Part shown: positions 1 through 20,982 of the stretch, in pieces | Position numbering within the stretch: the stretch's first letter is position 1 | Layout of the letters: every line of letters begins with the position of its first letter | NCBI GenBank assembly: GCA_963070105.1 | Contig: OY718806.1 | Location: 8,383,865-8,447,864, forward strand | Source of the DNA: Litomosoides sigmodontis | Taxonomy: Eukaryota; Nematoda; Chromadorea; Rhabditida; Onchocercidae | DNA length: 64,000 nucleotides | Direction: 5' to 3' | Position numbers and translations under genes: made by a program | Notes under the pieces: model-generated | Database searches by the model: none | What the model saw: the letters and a program-made list of their open reading frames with translations, nothing else | Told to the model about the DNA's origin: nothing

Positions 1-36
1 CTCTTATTATCAATTCTTTGCTATTAAAATGTTCAA

Positions 37-39
<3 letters not shown>

Positions 40-76
<37 letters not shown>

Positions 77-155
77 GCACACACACGCACACACACGCAC
101 ACGCACACACACACGCGCACGCACACATAGAGAGAGAGAGAGAGAGAGAGAGAGA
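40..155. repeat. CA/GA microsatellite
   Basis: An imperfect (CA)n tract with a few CG interruptions runs directly into a pure (GA)n tract. The open frames across it on both strands are only repeat translations. No gene is visible from here to the lin-1 stop codon at 1341; a second (GA)n tract lies near 1195-1222. Confidence 0.95.
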
Positions 156-1189
156 AGAAAACATGGAATGAACAAGTTCCATAATTCGTCTTCAATTCAA
201 AAACCTAAAAATTATTCAAAGGAAAAAGAAAATTCACCAAAAGTTGGCGAAAGAAGGAAAAGTGATGATGACGCAAAATGTGGTATAAATGATAGCAAAG
301 CCTCACTACAACGATTATTTTCCCACTGATACGAATGGAAAAACAATAATGCAAAAGTAAAATGAAGTGAGAAAGGAAAAAGGAAAAAGAAAACATCATA
401 GCATAAAAAAACTGATACGAAAATATGTCATAAACGAAGGCCTTCAAATAAATTTTAGGCACTACATTCTTCAAAGACATCAATAATATTATTACCATTA
501 TGTACACAAAAAAAGTGAAAGAGAAAAGTAAAGGAAAAAGAAAAAATTGAAGCACATATGTTATAGCACAAATCATGTTGTAAGCATTGAGTCACATATG
601 AAATTTCTCTAATCATTACTGATATGATACGATGTGATATTGCATTTTCATTCAATCTGTTCCCTTTTTTAAAGTAAATTCTCTAACGGCTAATTGTTCG
701 AATTAAGCAAGCTCATTGCTTTTTTTTTTCTTTCCTTCTAAAATAACACATCAATAATGTGATATTTCAATGGAAATTTCATCCAGCGCAAGAGATGTGG
801 AAGAGGGATGAGGAGTGGAGAGGATTTTCAGCTCGGATAATTCGAGAAAGCAAAATGCAAACGAATCATCCAAAATGATACTTGAGCAAAAGTACAATTG
901 ACCGAAACTGTCAAGCAACAGACAGTGCTGGCAAAAGATAAAGGATACAATTACATTTATTTAAATAAAAATTACGAGCAAAAAGAAGAACTTTTTTCTT
1001 TAATATAACGAACATCATCATCAAATTTAATTTTGAAGATTGAACAGAGCAATTAAATTTTATTCATAATTGTCTAATGCATACATACATTATTTGATAT
1101 TTTCATATGCGAAAAACTTATTGAAAATTTTGTTGTGAACGATAAATGAATTGGGCATGGAAAGGGAGAGGGAAGGGGAGGGTAGAGAG

Positions 1190-1224
<35 letters not shown>

Positions 1225-1340
1225 TGAGAATGTGACGATAGCAGCTGTAGCATAGCGACACCTGAGCAAATAAACAAGTAAACAAGCAAACACACCACTG
1301 AACACTGGTAATTGAATTCATTTTCAAGCTTGGGAAAATA

Positions 1341-4300
1341 TTAGAAATCTTTTGGAAAGGGTACAACTGGTGTTTTTAAACTTTCCGGACTACGGCTCAC
1401 AAAATTACTGCGGCCGTAAGTTGGACAACTGTTACCGTTCAGATTCATAGCAGCACCAAGAAATGGCATTAATGGTGACATCATTGCTGCTGTAGCCATT
1501 GCTGCCATGTGAGATGGATTTGGTGGAAATTGAAAGATTGGTTGCTGAAGGCTAGCCGTTGTTGGAGTTAATTTAGAAGCAGCCATGGGTGATCCTAATG
1601 CTCCAAGCATTGGGCTTACTGCTGCTGTTGTAAGTAATGATGTAAATGGACTCGTTGGACACAGACCGGCAGAAAGTGAAGCAGCGGCATAAAGTTGACT
1701 GAACTGAGTGACCAGAGGTGATGTATTCGTGTATGCATTACCTGTATTGTTGTGGAGGAAAAAAGGTGAAGGTACCAGTAAATTATTGGATGACGATGAT
1801 GATGAAGACAATTCGGGTCCGTTTGAAAATGCTGCTGTAGCAGAAAGATTAAGTGGACGTGGTTTAACCCGTTTGAGTGAAGGTATTTGGGTACCATGTG
1901 TTCCACTTCGACCATCCGTTATTGCAGCTGAAGGATTTGATGGATATGATAATGACTTCGATAAGGGCATATTTGATGAGGAAAGTGTTGAGGATGATGA
2001 TGACGATGATGCCATTGTGGTAACTGTTTCGGGAGCGCTACAACTGAACATCGGTGTTTTCCGCTTTCTACATATCACTCCAACGTCGGCATTTGCATTG
2101 ATTGCGTTCTGGAAACCACACGGTGGGGAACAACTTACCGATACACCACCATACGAACACTGTCCACTAGTGGACGGTATCGCGGAAAAATCCGGTGTTA
2201 CTGCAACTGTTGCCGTTGTTATAGTATTCATCGTTGTCCTCATTACCGCTGCTGTATCACCGCCACTCATCGTTGTAAACACACTATCCGCTGCTACTTC
2301 TAATCCACCATTACTTTCGGCATTCTTTGTGCTGAAACAACGATGAAAATCTCCATATGCTTACCTTCCAATGGCTATGCTTTCTTTTTTTTTTACATTG
2401 AACTATAATCTGAACTTATGTGAACAAACGTAACCTTTTTAATCCTCATCACGCAGTGACAATCATCTTTGTTTGCACTTTTATTTTTGGAAACCAAGTT
2501 GGCATAAAATAAAATAGTGTAAAAAATACCTTGCGGAAGGTGATGCATTCATATTAGAAATACAAATAGCTTGCATGGTTTGCGCATCAATGACACCTGA
2601 ACCAGGAATCGCTGATGTTGGAACAGCTGGTGAGCTACTACTTCGCATTAGGCTATGACAATCCGCTGAAATTTTACGTAAAATTTGCCATCTCATGAAA
2701 TTTCAAATAATTATAATTTATCATCATTCGTTTTTTTCTAACACAAGAAAAGTCAAACCGGTAGCACTGCAATCAGTTGCAATACCATCAACATCTCGTG
2801 CAATTGCACATTGCAATGCATCAGGCGTGCATCCTTCCGGAAATGTCACAAATCGATACACAAATTTTTGCCCAATTACCTATAAACGGCTATCAAAAAT
2901 AGAAGTTTAGCAAAAATTAAGAAGGAAAAAAAAGGAGGAAATTATCGCAGAACTATTTATATCTTTAGGAAGAATAAACTATGATCAGTGAATATTCTCA
3001 ATCATTCCAAAAATGAAGCAGACTAGAGTAGTTATTTCAAGCTATTGTCAGGTCTAATACTGATCATAATGAAGCTAATTTTCCACACTTACTTAACATT
3101 GATAGTATTATATGCATGCGGCAGTGATCCTCATCTAATGCCCAATACAAAACGCCCGATAATATACATTAGATGAATGAAATTTTTCACCTTCTTAATG
3201 ATATTCTTGTCATAATAGTATCGCAGTGCACGTGATAATTTATCATAATTCATGTGTGGTTTACTTTTTCGTTGTCCCCATAATCGTGCAACTGCTTCTG
3301 CGTCCAGTAACTGCAACGATAAGAAAAATATCAAAGAAATCGCAAAGACAAAAAAAAAAAAACAGTAGCAACAACATATGTGTCTGAAATAAGCTTTTCC
3401 AATGCCTATCAATCATATCTCCCCTCCCCTCATTTTCTTCTGAATTAGTCATTCTCTTCGAACTAAAAGGGAATTATTTGCTATTTATAGCTGGAATGAA
3501 TGACCTTGTGCTTATTACACTCTCCCACTACAACAATATACCGTAAGGAGGATATGACTGCACGTATTCTTCATTAATCTATTTTAATATGCAGGCTAAA
3601 TATTCCTTCTAATTCTTTCATTCCGAACTTTATATATTTATGTGAACCATTTCACTGCTCAAAATTAATCATTAAGAGATTTATTATTATAATCAGGTCA
3701 TATAAGAATTTTTCAGTAAACTTTTAAATTCGAAATTGAACTACCCGTTTGTCTTACGAGTTACCAGAAATCCACTTTTTTGGCAACCATTGCAAGAATT
3801 CGTTAGAAAGCTGCTCAATTCCATCTAAGACACAATTTAAGTCTAATTTCAATCATCAATATAATCAACTTTTCTGATATGCAGTACTCAGTGAGTTTCA
3901 CTTCTACACATTCCACTTTCCAGCCAATCTCTCCCGCTAAATGCTTAACTTATCACATGCACTCAAAAAGTTTTATCGAAACTGTCGAATACTGTCTACC
4001 AAGTGTGAAAACAAACTTTTAATTAAAGGTACCTTAAATTCGCCTTGCTGATTTGTCCATTGGATCAGATCAGTATGGTCACCCTTAAGCAGCAGCTCCA
4101 GAAGGAATTGCCATAAGGTAATGTTGGAGTCAGTTGTAGTGAGTATCGACTGCGAATTACCGGATGCATGTAGTATACTATTTTTGATATCTTTCGGTGT
4201 GGATCTTTCGCTATCACAGCTTTCATGAGTAAGATTAGCTGTAACAGTAACCGATTGATCAGCAACCGGAAATGTTCTCACTGGTGGTTTTCCATCGATC

Positions 4301-4500
4301 AGTATGCTCTGGTCCAAATTCACTGTTTGCGAAGCGGTTGACGGACTTCGAATAGAGCTGCTACGACTACTGCTACAGTTATTACTGGTCACCCCACCAG
4401 AAAACGTGAGGTTACCAGGGCCAGCTTGGCTGTAAGACGGTACTGTAGTTGAATGTAGCAGGATTGTTGTTGTGTTGAGCGATTTGTCACCGCTCCTTGT
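1341..4500 (-). CDS. lin-1: LIN-1/ELK-type ETS transcription factor (5' end missing)
   Basis: A nuclear DNA-binding factor of the ETS family. Exons on the minus strand: about 4500-4033, 3310-3191, 2879-2759, 2665-2530 and 2331-1341; all four junctions are phase-consistent. The ETS domain spans the first three: it starts at [12 protein letters not shown] (about 4126), continues through [20 protein letters not shown] and [11 protein letters not shown], and ends with [14 protein letters not shown]. In ELK proteins this domain binds GGA(A/T) cores. The long C-terminal exon is Ser/Thr/Ala-rich. It carries KPRPLNLS, then FQFP (the DEF docking site for ERK-type MAP kinase known in LIN-1 and ELK), then [18 protein letters not shown] at the C-terminus, with Ser-Pro and Thr-Pro sites. 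Known role of C. elegans LIN-1: target of Ras/MAPK signalling in vulval fate. The open frame before the ETS domain lacks any Met, so an upstream first exon must exist; I could not find it. Confidence 0.92.
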
Positions 4501-4518
4501 TCCTCTTACACATTCAAT

Positions 4519-12605
<8,087 letters not shown>

Positions 12606-12614
12606 GCAAACGCA

Positions 12615-12673
<59 letters not shown>

Positions 12674-12701
12674 ACATGCATATATATATATATATATATA
12701 T
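12606..12701. repeat. (CA)n then (AT)n compound microsatellite
   Basis: About 30 CA units are followed after a few bases by about 11 AT units. Several repeat-only frames overlap it. Confidence 0.95.
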
Positions 12702-15700
12702 CCACCCTGAAGGTGTTTTGAGACAAGATGGGAAATGAGGAGCGAAGCTAACTTTTTGAGCTTTATTTTTGACGGCGTATATTTGAGCATAATCGAGGTA
12801 AATATGAGCAACCTGTTGCTGTGGTGTCAATAGGACGGGAAAAGTAATGGGTAAGAAGTGAATGACCTAATAAGTGTAACTGTGTGCAGTTTCAAACTGT
12901 GTTATATGATCATTGAAAGAGACATTCCCAAGTGATACTTAGAATGGTAGGTGAATTGAAAGGAAGCATGCATTAATTTGAGATTTCCCTCTCTCTCTTT
13001 CTCCCCCTCTTTCACCCAAAATATTTGAAAAGTTTATAAAATGATAGAGAGAGAGAGATCAGAAAGATGCATGAATAGAGATCATTTATATTCAGATGAT
13101 ATCCTTTTAATAATATCATTTTACAAACTATCAAATAAATATCAGGCACGACTATTGAATTTGCTTTTTCCCGACGTTTCAAAAACACAACTGAGTTTGA
13201 TTATAGCATTGATTAATGCTTTACTTTCTCATGTTCGATTTTACGGTGACAGAAGAAGAACAAAGCACAACTATAGAAAAGCTGAAACCTGAAATTAGCA
13301 AAGTGAAAGACTAATGAGATGTTGTGTGGTGAAGGCATGTATGTATGTTTAGGAAGGTATGAAATAAACTGCAAGCGTAAACAATTAAATGAAAAAATAA
13401 GTTTCAAATCTATCAAAGATTGTGTCGTGAGTGAAATGGAATTCAGGAAACAGTCTTACTGCGGCAGAATTGCTAATCAAAAATTTTTCGAATTATTCTT
13501 TAACTGAAGAGGATAAGAGAAGTGAACAGTGGTGAAAGATAAGCGATAAATTTACTTGTTTCAATTGGAATATCAGACATCAAATAGCAAGCGCACCTTT
13601 TTGCAATGAAGAAGTTTTGTTGGAATGTCAATGTTCATTGCAATGTCACACTAAATTAACTACTTTACTATCCATTTCGCATAATTATCATCACAACTGA
13701 ATATTTTACAATTCCCTCCTATGTTTGTTTATTCACGCTATTTCTCACTGCGGTAATCTGATATACGTATTTACCTGACGTAACACTCAATTAGTGAAAT
13801 CCCACATATACAACTGAAGAAGTCGAACCGAAGAAGTACGATACAACTAGTGGATATTGAAAATGCTGCAGTAAATGATGTCGGATAGTGAAGACACCTA
13901 TTAAATTGCACTAATTATTATTAATGCTAACTTAGTAAAAAATTAGTTAAATTTTAAGAAATCACACTATCAAGAAACAAGAAATTTCTTTGTGATGTCA
14001 GAATTACACACACCGCTCATGCATCATCAACAATTACGATAACCGAGATCATAGCTGCGCAAATAGAGGGAGAGATAGAGAGAGTGAAATAAGAAGATAT
14101 CGCAGGAAGGAGCATCAAATTTCCTCAGGAACAGAAAAATTCGAAATGTTGTTGTACTAAAATTATGATACTGTGAAAATTGAAGAAGAGGGAAATGAGA
14201 TAATTGATTTCAACAATTATCATTCTCATTTTGTAAATACCCCATCTACAAAGTTAGCCTCATTAAGCTACTAGCATAAGTCAACTTTCTCCTGGAAAAT
14301 GAAAATTTACATGAGTAGGAGAAAAAGCTATAGGATAAGCAAATATTTGATGATATTGCTTGTCAGTTAGCATCAAATTATCAACAAGTTATTTCACTTA
14401 TCATAATGTGCATCATTTTACTTGCAAATCCCAGTGAACTGAACAATGATGATTGACCAAATCACAAAATTCACACGATTAATTGAGATATCGAAAAGAT
14501 GAACTCAAGTTTATCTATCCTATCTTCTTTCTGGTAGATTATTAATTGTGATGAAATTATGACATCAAATTTTTCGCCCAAAATGTGTGTCGCTTTGGAT
14601 GGCAAAAACCATACCGTAAATAATTTTTTGAAAAATTTCTATTAGAGAACAACGGCGATTCTTCATTCCCATTCAGCAACGACAAACAATAGCAGAAGGA
14701 CCGCTATTAGTAATTGAGTCAAGGTTACCTAGCGAAACAGGTCGTAGTACGGACGGTGTGAGGATTGGGAGAAAGGAATGGTTTTTTTTAATGCAAGCAA
14801 AACACTGATGAATGAAACATTGTTCAGTAAAAAAGAAGTGATGGGGGAAAAGGAAGAAAGGAGAAGGAGAAGTGGAAGTACTGGTAGTAATGAGGAGGAA
14901 AAAAGAGGAGGGAGAGAGAGGGGAGCTTTTAGTTGTTATGAATGATAGAGAAAGACGGAAGGATGAGGCGGAGGGAAGGAGACGGGTGCGAGGAAATGAA
15001 CAATGGAACGGGAGGGCGGAGGAGGTAGCCGATGAAGTTTTCGGGATTAGGAATGAAAAAGAGGAGGAGGAGGAGGAGGAGAGGATAAGGACACTCTGTT
15101 TCATTACGTATGAAAGAGCAGGAAGGGAAGAAGTGAAAGTGAGGAAAAAAAAAGGAATGAAATGTGAAACAGAAGATGGCGAAGAAGTAACCGAAGGATC
15201 CCCTCCTCTGCCGCACGTAACGCACGCAGTCTTCTGTTCTCCTTCACAACCGTTTTGATGAGCCGCCGCTGTTGTTGCGGGCGCTCTGTAGCCGGAAGAA
15301 GGAGGCAGAAGAGGTTTGAGATGGACGAAAATGACGACGATGTGTTGTCGACAGTGCTGTGGACAGCATGGTGACAATGCTTCGCTGCTATCCGTTACTG
15401 TCAACCTGCCTCTTCCTAACTTCTTCCTCCTCCTCCTCCTCCTCCTTCTCCTTCGCCTTCGCCTTCTTCTCCTTCTACCTTTCAGTCATCACCGTCAAGG
15501 CCAATCATCGACGACGATTTGTGACACGGAGAAGAGAGTGGCTTGCTTTTTCTTTCATGTATCGCTTAGAAATCGGCGACAAACAACGTCGTCGTTCATG
15601 GATAGCGATCGGCGAACGGGCACTGCGAGGAAGAGGACGGCGATGATGAAGGAAAGACGAAAGGACTACATTGTTGCAAAATTGCGCTTCTCACATGAAC

Positions 15701-15937
15701 TCGGTCATTCGTTCCTCTTCTCGTACACCTTACTGGTGTGGTGGTGTGATAGATGATAGACAGTTAGATGGACGGATACATCGTGAAACGGAATGACCTT
15801 AATCGGAAATCAAGTTTGTTACAGGAATGCTCCTAACCTAACCACTCTTCTTTCTTTTCCGCCAACTCTTCTTCATCCTGTTACCTTCTCTCAGCTTTCC
15901 AATTCCAATCACCACTTATGAATTTCTTAGGGACAGG

Positions 15938-15968
<31 letters not shown>

Positions 15969-18900
15969 TTTCCTGCAATAAAATGAATCATTTGTGAATG
16001 ACTGGAAGAATGGACGGTTATTATGTGAGATATCAATCATGCTAGTGATAATGATAATCATATTACACATATATTTCAGTTCCAAACATTTTTTTTTCTT
16101 ACGCCATCATCAGTCTCTTATTTTCATTCACAATCACTAACGCTGCTACGTCAATCTAATGATTTCCTGATAATTAATTCCGTTTCACCTCTTTTAATTA
16201 TCCATCTTAAATAAATAATCAGGCTGATATCGACAGATGAGAAATTTATATGATAATATTTGAAACTCAATTAGGACGCTGAAAAGCGGTTGTAAAAGTG
16301 ACAAAAGATAAAGCAAAAAGAAAGAGGAGGAAAATGGTTAGTCAAAAGCATGATAAAAAAAAAGCGAGGAAAAAAGGGACGAAAAAAAAGATCACAAAAA
16401 CATTTCAATCTTCGATGGAACACACAACAGGAATGAAAGGAAATAGTGCTAAATTGTTAAAAATTATTTTTATTTCAAATTCTAATTAATTCTTAAGTTT
16501 CATCCGTTCATGCTAAAATTATCACAATTCATTCTCAGCTACCACCCAACATTCTTCACAATCTTCTGTAGCACCTAACACGATTTATAGGGCTTTTCAT
16601 TTTGATAAAGTGCCAGAAAGAGAGAGAGAGAGAGAGGGAGAAGCAGAAGGAGAAGGAAACAAAACGAATGTTGCCGATGTTCGTATTATGCAGAAGTACA
16701 TGAAGTGAAATTCGGCATTAAACTTTACCATTTAGCAATGATAATAAAAATTACCGATTTTAATTTCAATAAACCCGAATAAATGATGTAAGGAAGTCAA
16801 AAGTTTAAACATGGTGCTTGACTCAATGATTGTTATGTGCTGGACATTACCACTAAACTTTGCGGGCCTGAGCAGCAAGCACTACACTCGATCCTTTCAC
16901 ACTTTCTATCACTGATAATAATCCAACTTTTTGCTATTATCCAATATATTCATATCATATGGAACATATTTTAAACGATAGTGGTGAAATTAAGAATTCT
17001 CATAAAGTTTTTCTTTTCCTTTTAAAAAGAAAAATTTAATTTTCTACGATTGTTAAACTTTAAAAAAGATTATTGCGAATGTTGCATTAAGCATACATAC
17101 ACATACACATATATCTATACAATGTGACATATGACATAGTGTCATGCAAAATATTTTTTTTTTACTTAACACCTCCCTCCTATCGTAATATCTGCTGTAC
17201 AGTACATCCGATCTGATCTAACACATATATTGCTCGTTTTGTACGATATTGTTTACTGCACTTCGTACTGGCCATACGATATATCTATCTTAGCTGTGAA
17301 GTGCAATAACAGTAAGCAGCCGTTTAAATGTGCAATATTAGTTCTATAAAATGTTCGTTGGAAAATTTTACTGAAAATGAAATAAATAAAGATGACAACA
17401 ATCTGCTTACTATAGACTTCTCTATGTTCAATTCAATGAAAAAAAAAAACAAACAAACAGAAAAGGAGAAACGATGTACGAGAGTGAATGATGCACAACG
17501 ATTGTAAATAATATTTTAAATAGTGAAGTAAGGAGGAGGGAGGTAAGTAAGAGAGACTACGTACTGCAAGATATTTCAGGTGAGAATAATGAGAATTATC
17601 GAGTGACATTTGTACACACTGATACTGATCCACTACTTTTTGCAAAAAAAAAAAAAAGAACAAAAACAAAAAGACGATAAAGAAGAGCAACGAATGGAAG
17701 AGGGACAATTGCTAGGCAGGGATGCGGGAAAGGGAGGAATTGAAAGAGTTGTTTAAATAGCGAACTGTTAGTGATGAAAAAAAAAAACGATTGTTAAGTG
17801 ATGCGCCTAGAAGTAGGATTAGTTGATTGAAATAGTAGGTTAGGAATGAGAATAACTGTGGATAGTGATAGACAGGAGTTGAAGCTTAGCTAGCTAGCAA
17901 GGAAAAATGAAGTAAAGGCGGTATAGATGATGATCATGATGACGACAATGGACGTTGACGATGGACGATGATGACGACGATGGACTATCGCCAATGGACG
18001 ATAGCGATGGACGATGATGATGATGATGATGGCGTTGATGATGATCGTGATGGTGGTGATGTGATACACGGGGGATCCGATGAAGCTCTCTCCTGTCAGA
18101 CCTCAACTTCACTACTCTATTCTTCCTGTATATGCAGCTGCTGCTATTCATTTGCCTATGCCTTCCTGCACCTCTCCTCCTCCTCCTCCTCCTCCTCCTT
18201 ACAATCTTTTATTATCTCATAAGTAAGCAGCAATCATTCGTTACTGGATCATTGGAACTGAACTCAGCTGAGCTGAGCTGAGCTGAACTAAAGTGAACTG
18301 AATTTAACTGAGCTGAAGTGAATGAAGAATGAAGTTTTCCAATCAGCAAAATGGATTTTTTCTCCTCCTCTCTTTCTCTCTCTAATTTATAATCTTATCA
18401 GTACCAGCGTAACGCCCGTAATTTTCCCACTGGAAATTCAATCAAATTTCCATGGCAAATAAATAAAATAATGAATTGTATTGGACGGTCATTTCAATTT
18501 GAAATATTACAAGAAAGAAATGTCGGTTGAGGAAGCAATGGAAATTTTGTAATGGATAAATGTAATTAATGATTGATTTGCTCATATGATTTCTTTTAAA
18601 GTTTAATTTTTTAAGCTATTTTTTTTTGTGGAATTTTTTGATATAATAATGGCGACATTAAGTCATCCGTCTAATTAAATGGTAACCTATGATGCTATGA
18701 TGGAAGTAATAAATTTTCCACTTTCATATCAAAACATAAATTACGTGTTTTTTTATGTTTGTGGATTTTTATGCTTTCATGAAATTTTTCAATTCACATA
18801 ATTTGTAATTATTTTTCCATTCATTTTTTACAAGTAATTAAAGTAAAACATGCAAAATTTTAAAAGTATTTGAAAAAAAAAGAAAAAAATCATTTCAAAA

Positions 18901-20936
18901 TCACTGCAATCAAATTGTGACCTGAAAAAGTTATCAAAATGCTAGAGTGAAAATACTGAAATGATATGAGAAAATGATAGGATGGATGGATATATTGGAA
19001 AATTTTACACCGAACAACAATAAATGCCTTGCTGAAATGTTTATCACATTTGTTGTCGTGAAATTCCAGAAGATGAATATGAAATTTTAATCAAAAAATC
19101 ATTTCTGTTAGTTTAGCCAAAGAAGTTCACTTTGCAGTTGATATTAAATTTTGACTAAAACAAAAATTAAAAAAAAAAAATGAACTAAGAAAAATTGGAA
19201 AATTTTTTAAACAAAATGAATCATTAATTATTGATAGGTTTTGAACAAAAGGTTGAAAATTTTTAGCCAAGCAATTTATTTGCTTTAATTACTGAAGAAA
19301 GAAAAAGAAATTTTTTCTTACAAGAAAATAACCAAACCCTGCAATGGTTGGTGTTGTATGATTGTAGACATCAACAAATACGAGCAAAGAAAGGAAACAA
19401 AAAAGAGAAACGGAAGAGATGAAAGGAAGTTATAGACTGAAAATAATTCTAGCATGCAATATTGGTTTTAGAAAAGTGAAACTAAAGAAAAGATCCAGTC
19501 GCGCATTTTTTAATTTCTTAGTTTGATAGTTGAGAAATGCGAATATCAACGAAAATTGACGGAGTGATTCGTCTCGTCGTTCATTAGCAGCAGAGAATGT
19601 AATATGAAAAAGGAACAAAAAGAAAAAGAAAAAAGAAGAGAGGAGAAAAAAAGCTAAGATGAACGAAATAGTAGTAGCAGGTATGGTATAAGCTTTACAA
19701 CATATCGAAAGTTTCGATGGTAATATTTCAAATGGAATATAAATCAGTGAGATGTTCCTCTTCCACTTCCTCGTCCTCTTCCCTTTCCTTTTCCTCCTCC
19801 TCCTCCTCTTCTCCTTCTTCAAGTCATACTCCTCTCAATTCTTCCATTGTCCCACACATTCATCAACAAAACGATGTAAACGATAAATTTAATTAGCATT
19901 TGAAAACAAAAAAGGAAAAAAAAAAGATGCTATAATGGAAGTGTGAAATGAGAGAGTTAGAGTTGTTGGAATGAATGTAATGTACGGTTTATTAACAAGA
20001 CAAGCAAAGTATAACTCATCTTCTTCCTCATAATAGGAATTTCAAATGTATTCAAACGAAGGAAAATTTAGCTCATTTTAGTGTCAAATAAGAAACAAAG
20101 GGAGAAAATGAAGCATTTATTTGTGAGCAATGATAATTTCTTTTGAAGTAAATTCCTACGAAAACAAAAAATTAGCTGTGCAACTTTCAGCTTGTGTATT
20201 TCCTCTTATCTTTTGCATGGGATTTCGCTAAAATTTTAGCACTCGAATAACTGAAATGAAAATTAGCAGTATCAATTGATAATTTCTTGATGACATTATT
20301 TTCGAGTTAGCAGTAGCTAGCTCGCTTTGCCATCACAATGAATTGAATTGCATTTTTTGCAAAAAAAAAAGAGCAAAATATATCAATTTATTACGGGGAG
20401 AGAAAGAAAATTTTGGAAGTGCCAACTTCATAGATAATTGATTATTTTTTTCATTTCCTTCTTTTTAAAGATTATTTCATTGTGTGCTTCTACACTTTAT
20501 CAGCCTTAATGATTCAACAATTTTATGTACGAGAATATTAGCAAATGACAGTGAGCCTCAAAATTGCACCAATTTATTAAAATAATATTTAAATCATTCA
20601 TATTATAAACATATAACTCAAATGTCTTCTTACTTACTATATCTGAAATATTCAGAGCAATTATTGATCGGTACTGTAAAGTGAAGAAGCTTGAGAAATA
20701 ACAATTTAAACAAAGAGTGTCTAGCATTCATCCAATAATCGGCACTTTCTTTTCTTTTTTCCGTTAGAGGTTTTTTTTTAGGAGTAATGTGCAGTTTTTC
20801 CACTGTCACATCACCAAGGTGGAAGTTTTTGTGATGCACGATACGGTAGAAAAAAAAACTGGAATGTTGTTCGGCGCAAGAAATGGGAATGAAGACGAAA
20901 GAGCTAAAAGGAGTGTGATGAATGAATGAAAGGAGG
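12702..20936. other. Gene-free stretch with a less AT-rich patch at 14.7-15.8 kb
   Basis: No supported gene. Between about 14700 and 15800 the base composition shifts to higher GC, with purine tracts (GAGGAG) then pyrimidine tracts (CTCCTC, CTTCGC). Frames there are long but of low complexity and without ETS-like or other recognisable content. This patch would be a reasonable place to look for a promoter or 5' exon of lin-1. A trinucleotide-rich patch (GATGAT, CTCCTC) lies at about 17920-18200. Confidence 0.5.
18253..18325. repeat. GAGCT-type pentanucleotide repeat
   Basis: Several perfect GAGCT/GAACT units occur in a row and then decay into variants such as GAAGT. The tract is short and not coding. 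Confidence 0.75.
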
Positions 20937-20982
20937 AAGAGCGAAAGCAGGAAATCCTTCCCGAAAGTTAGCTTTCGCTCTT
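20937..20982. repeat. Short perfect hairpin followed by a T run
   Basis: A 12-bp stem (20937-20948 with 20971-20982) encloses a 22-nt loop, and the right arm continues into TTTT. No gene is near it. It could be a small RNA terminator or chance. Confidence 0.6.

Noticed and set aside
2332..2364. A 33-bp intron in lin-1
   Set aside because: Too short; the acceptor pairs in phase with the donor at 2529, giving a normal 198-bp intron.
14673..15404. 243-aa minus-strand frame
   Set aside because: Mostly Ser/Phe from CTCCTC and CTTCTT tracts, with competing frames on both strands, no splice support and no family.
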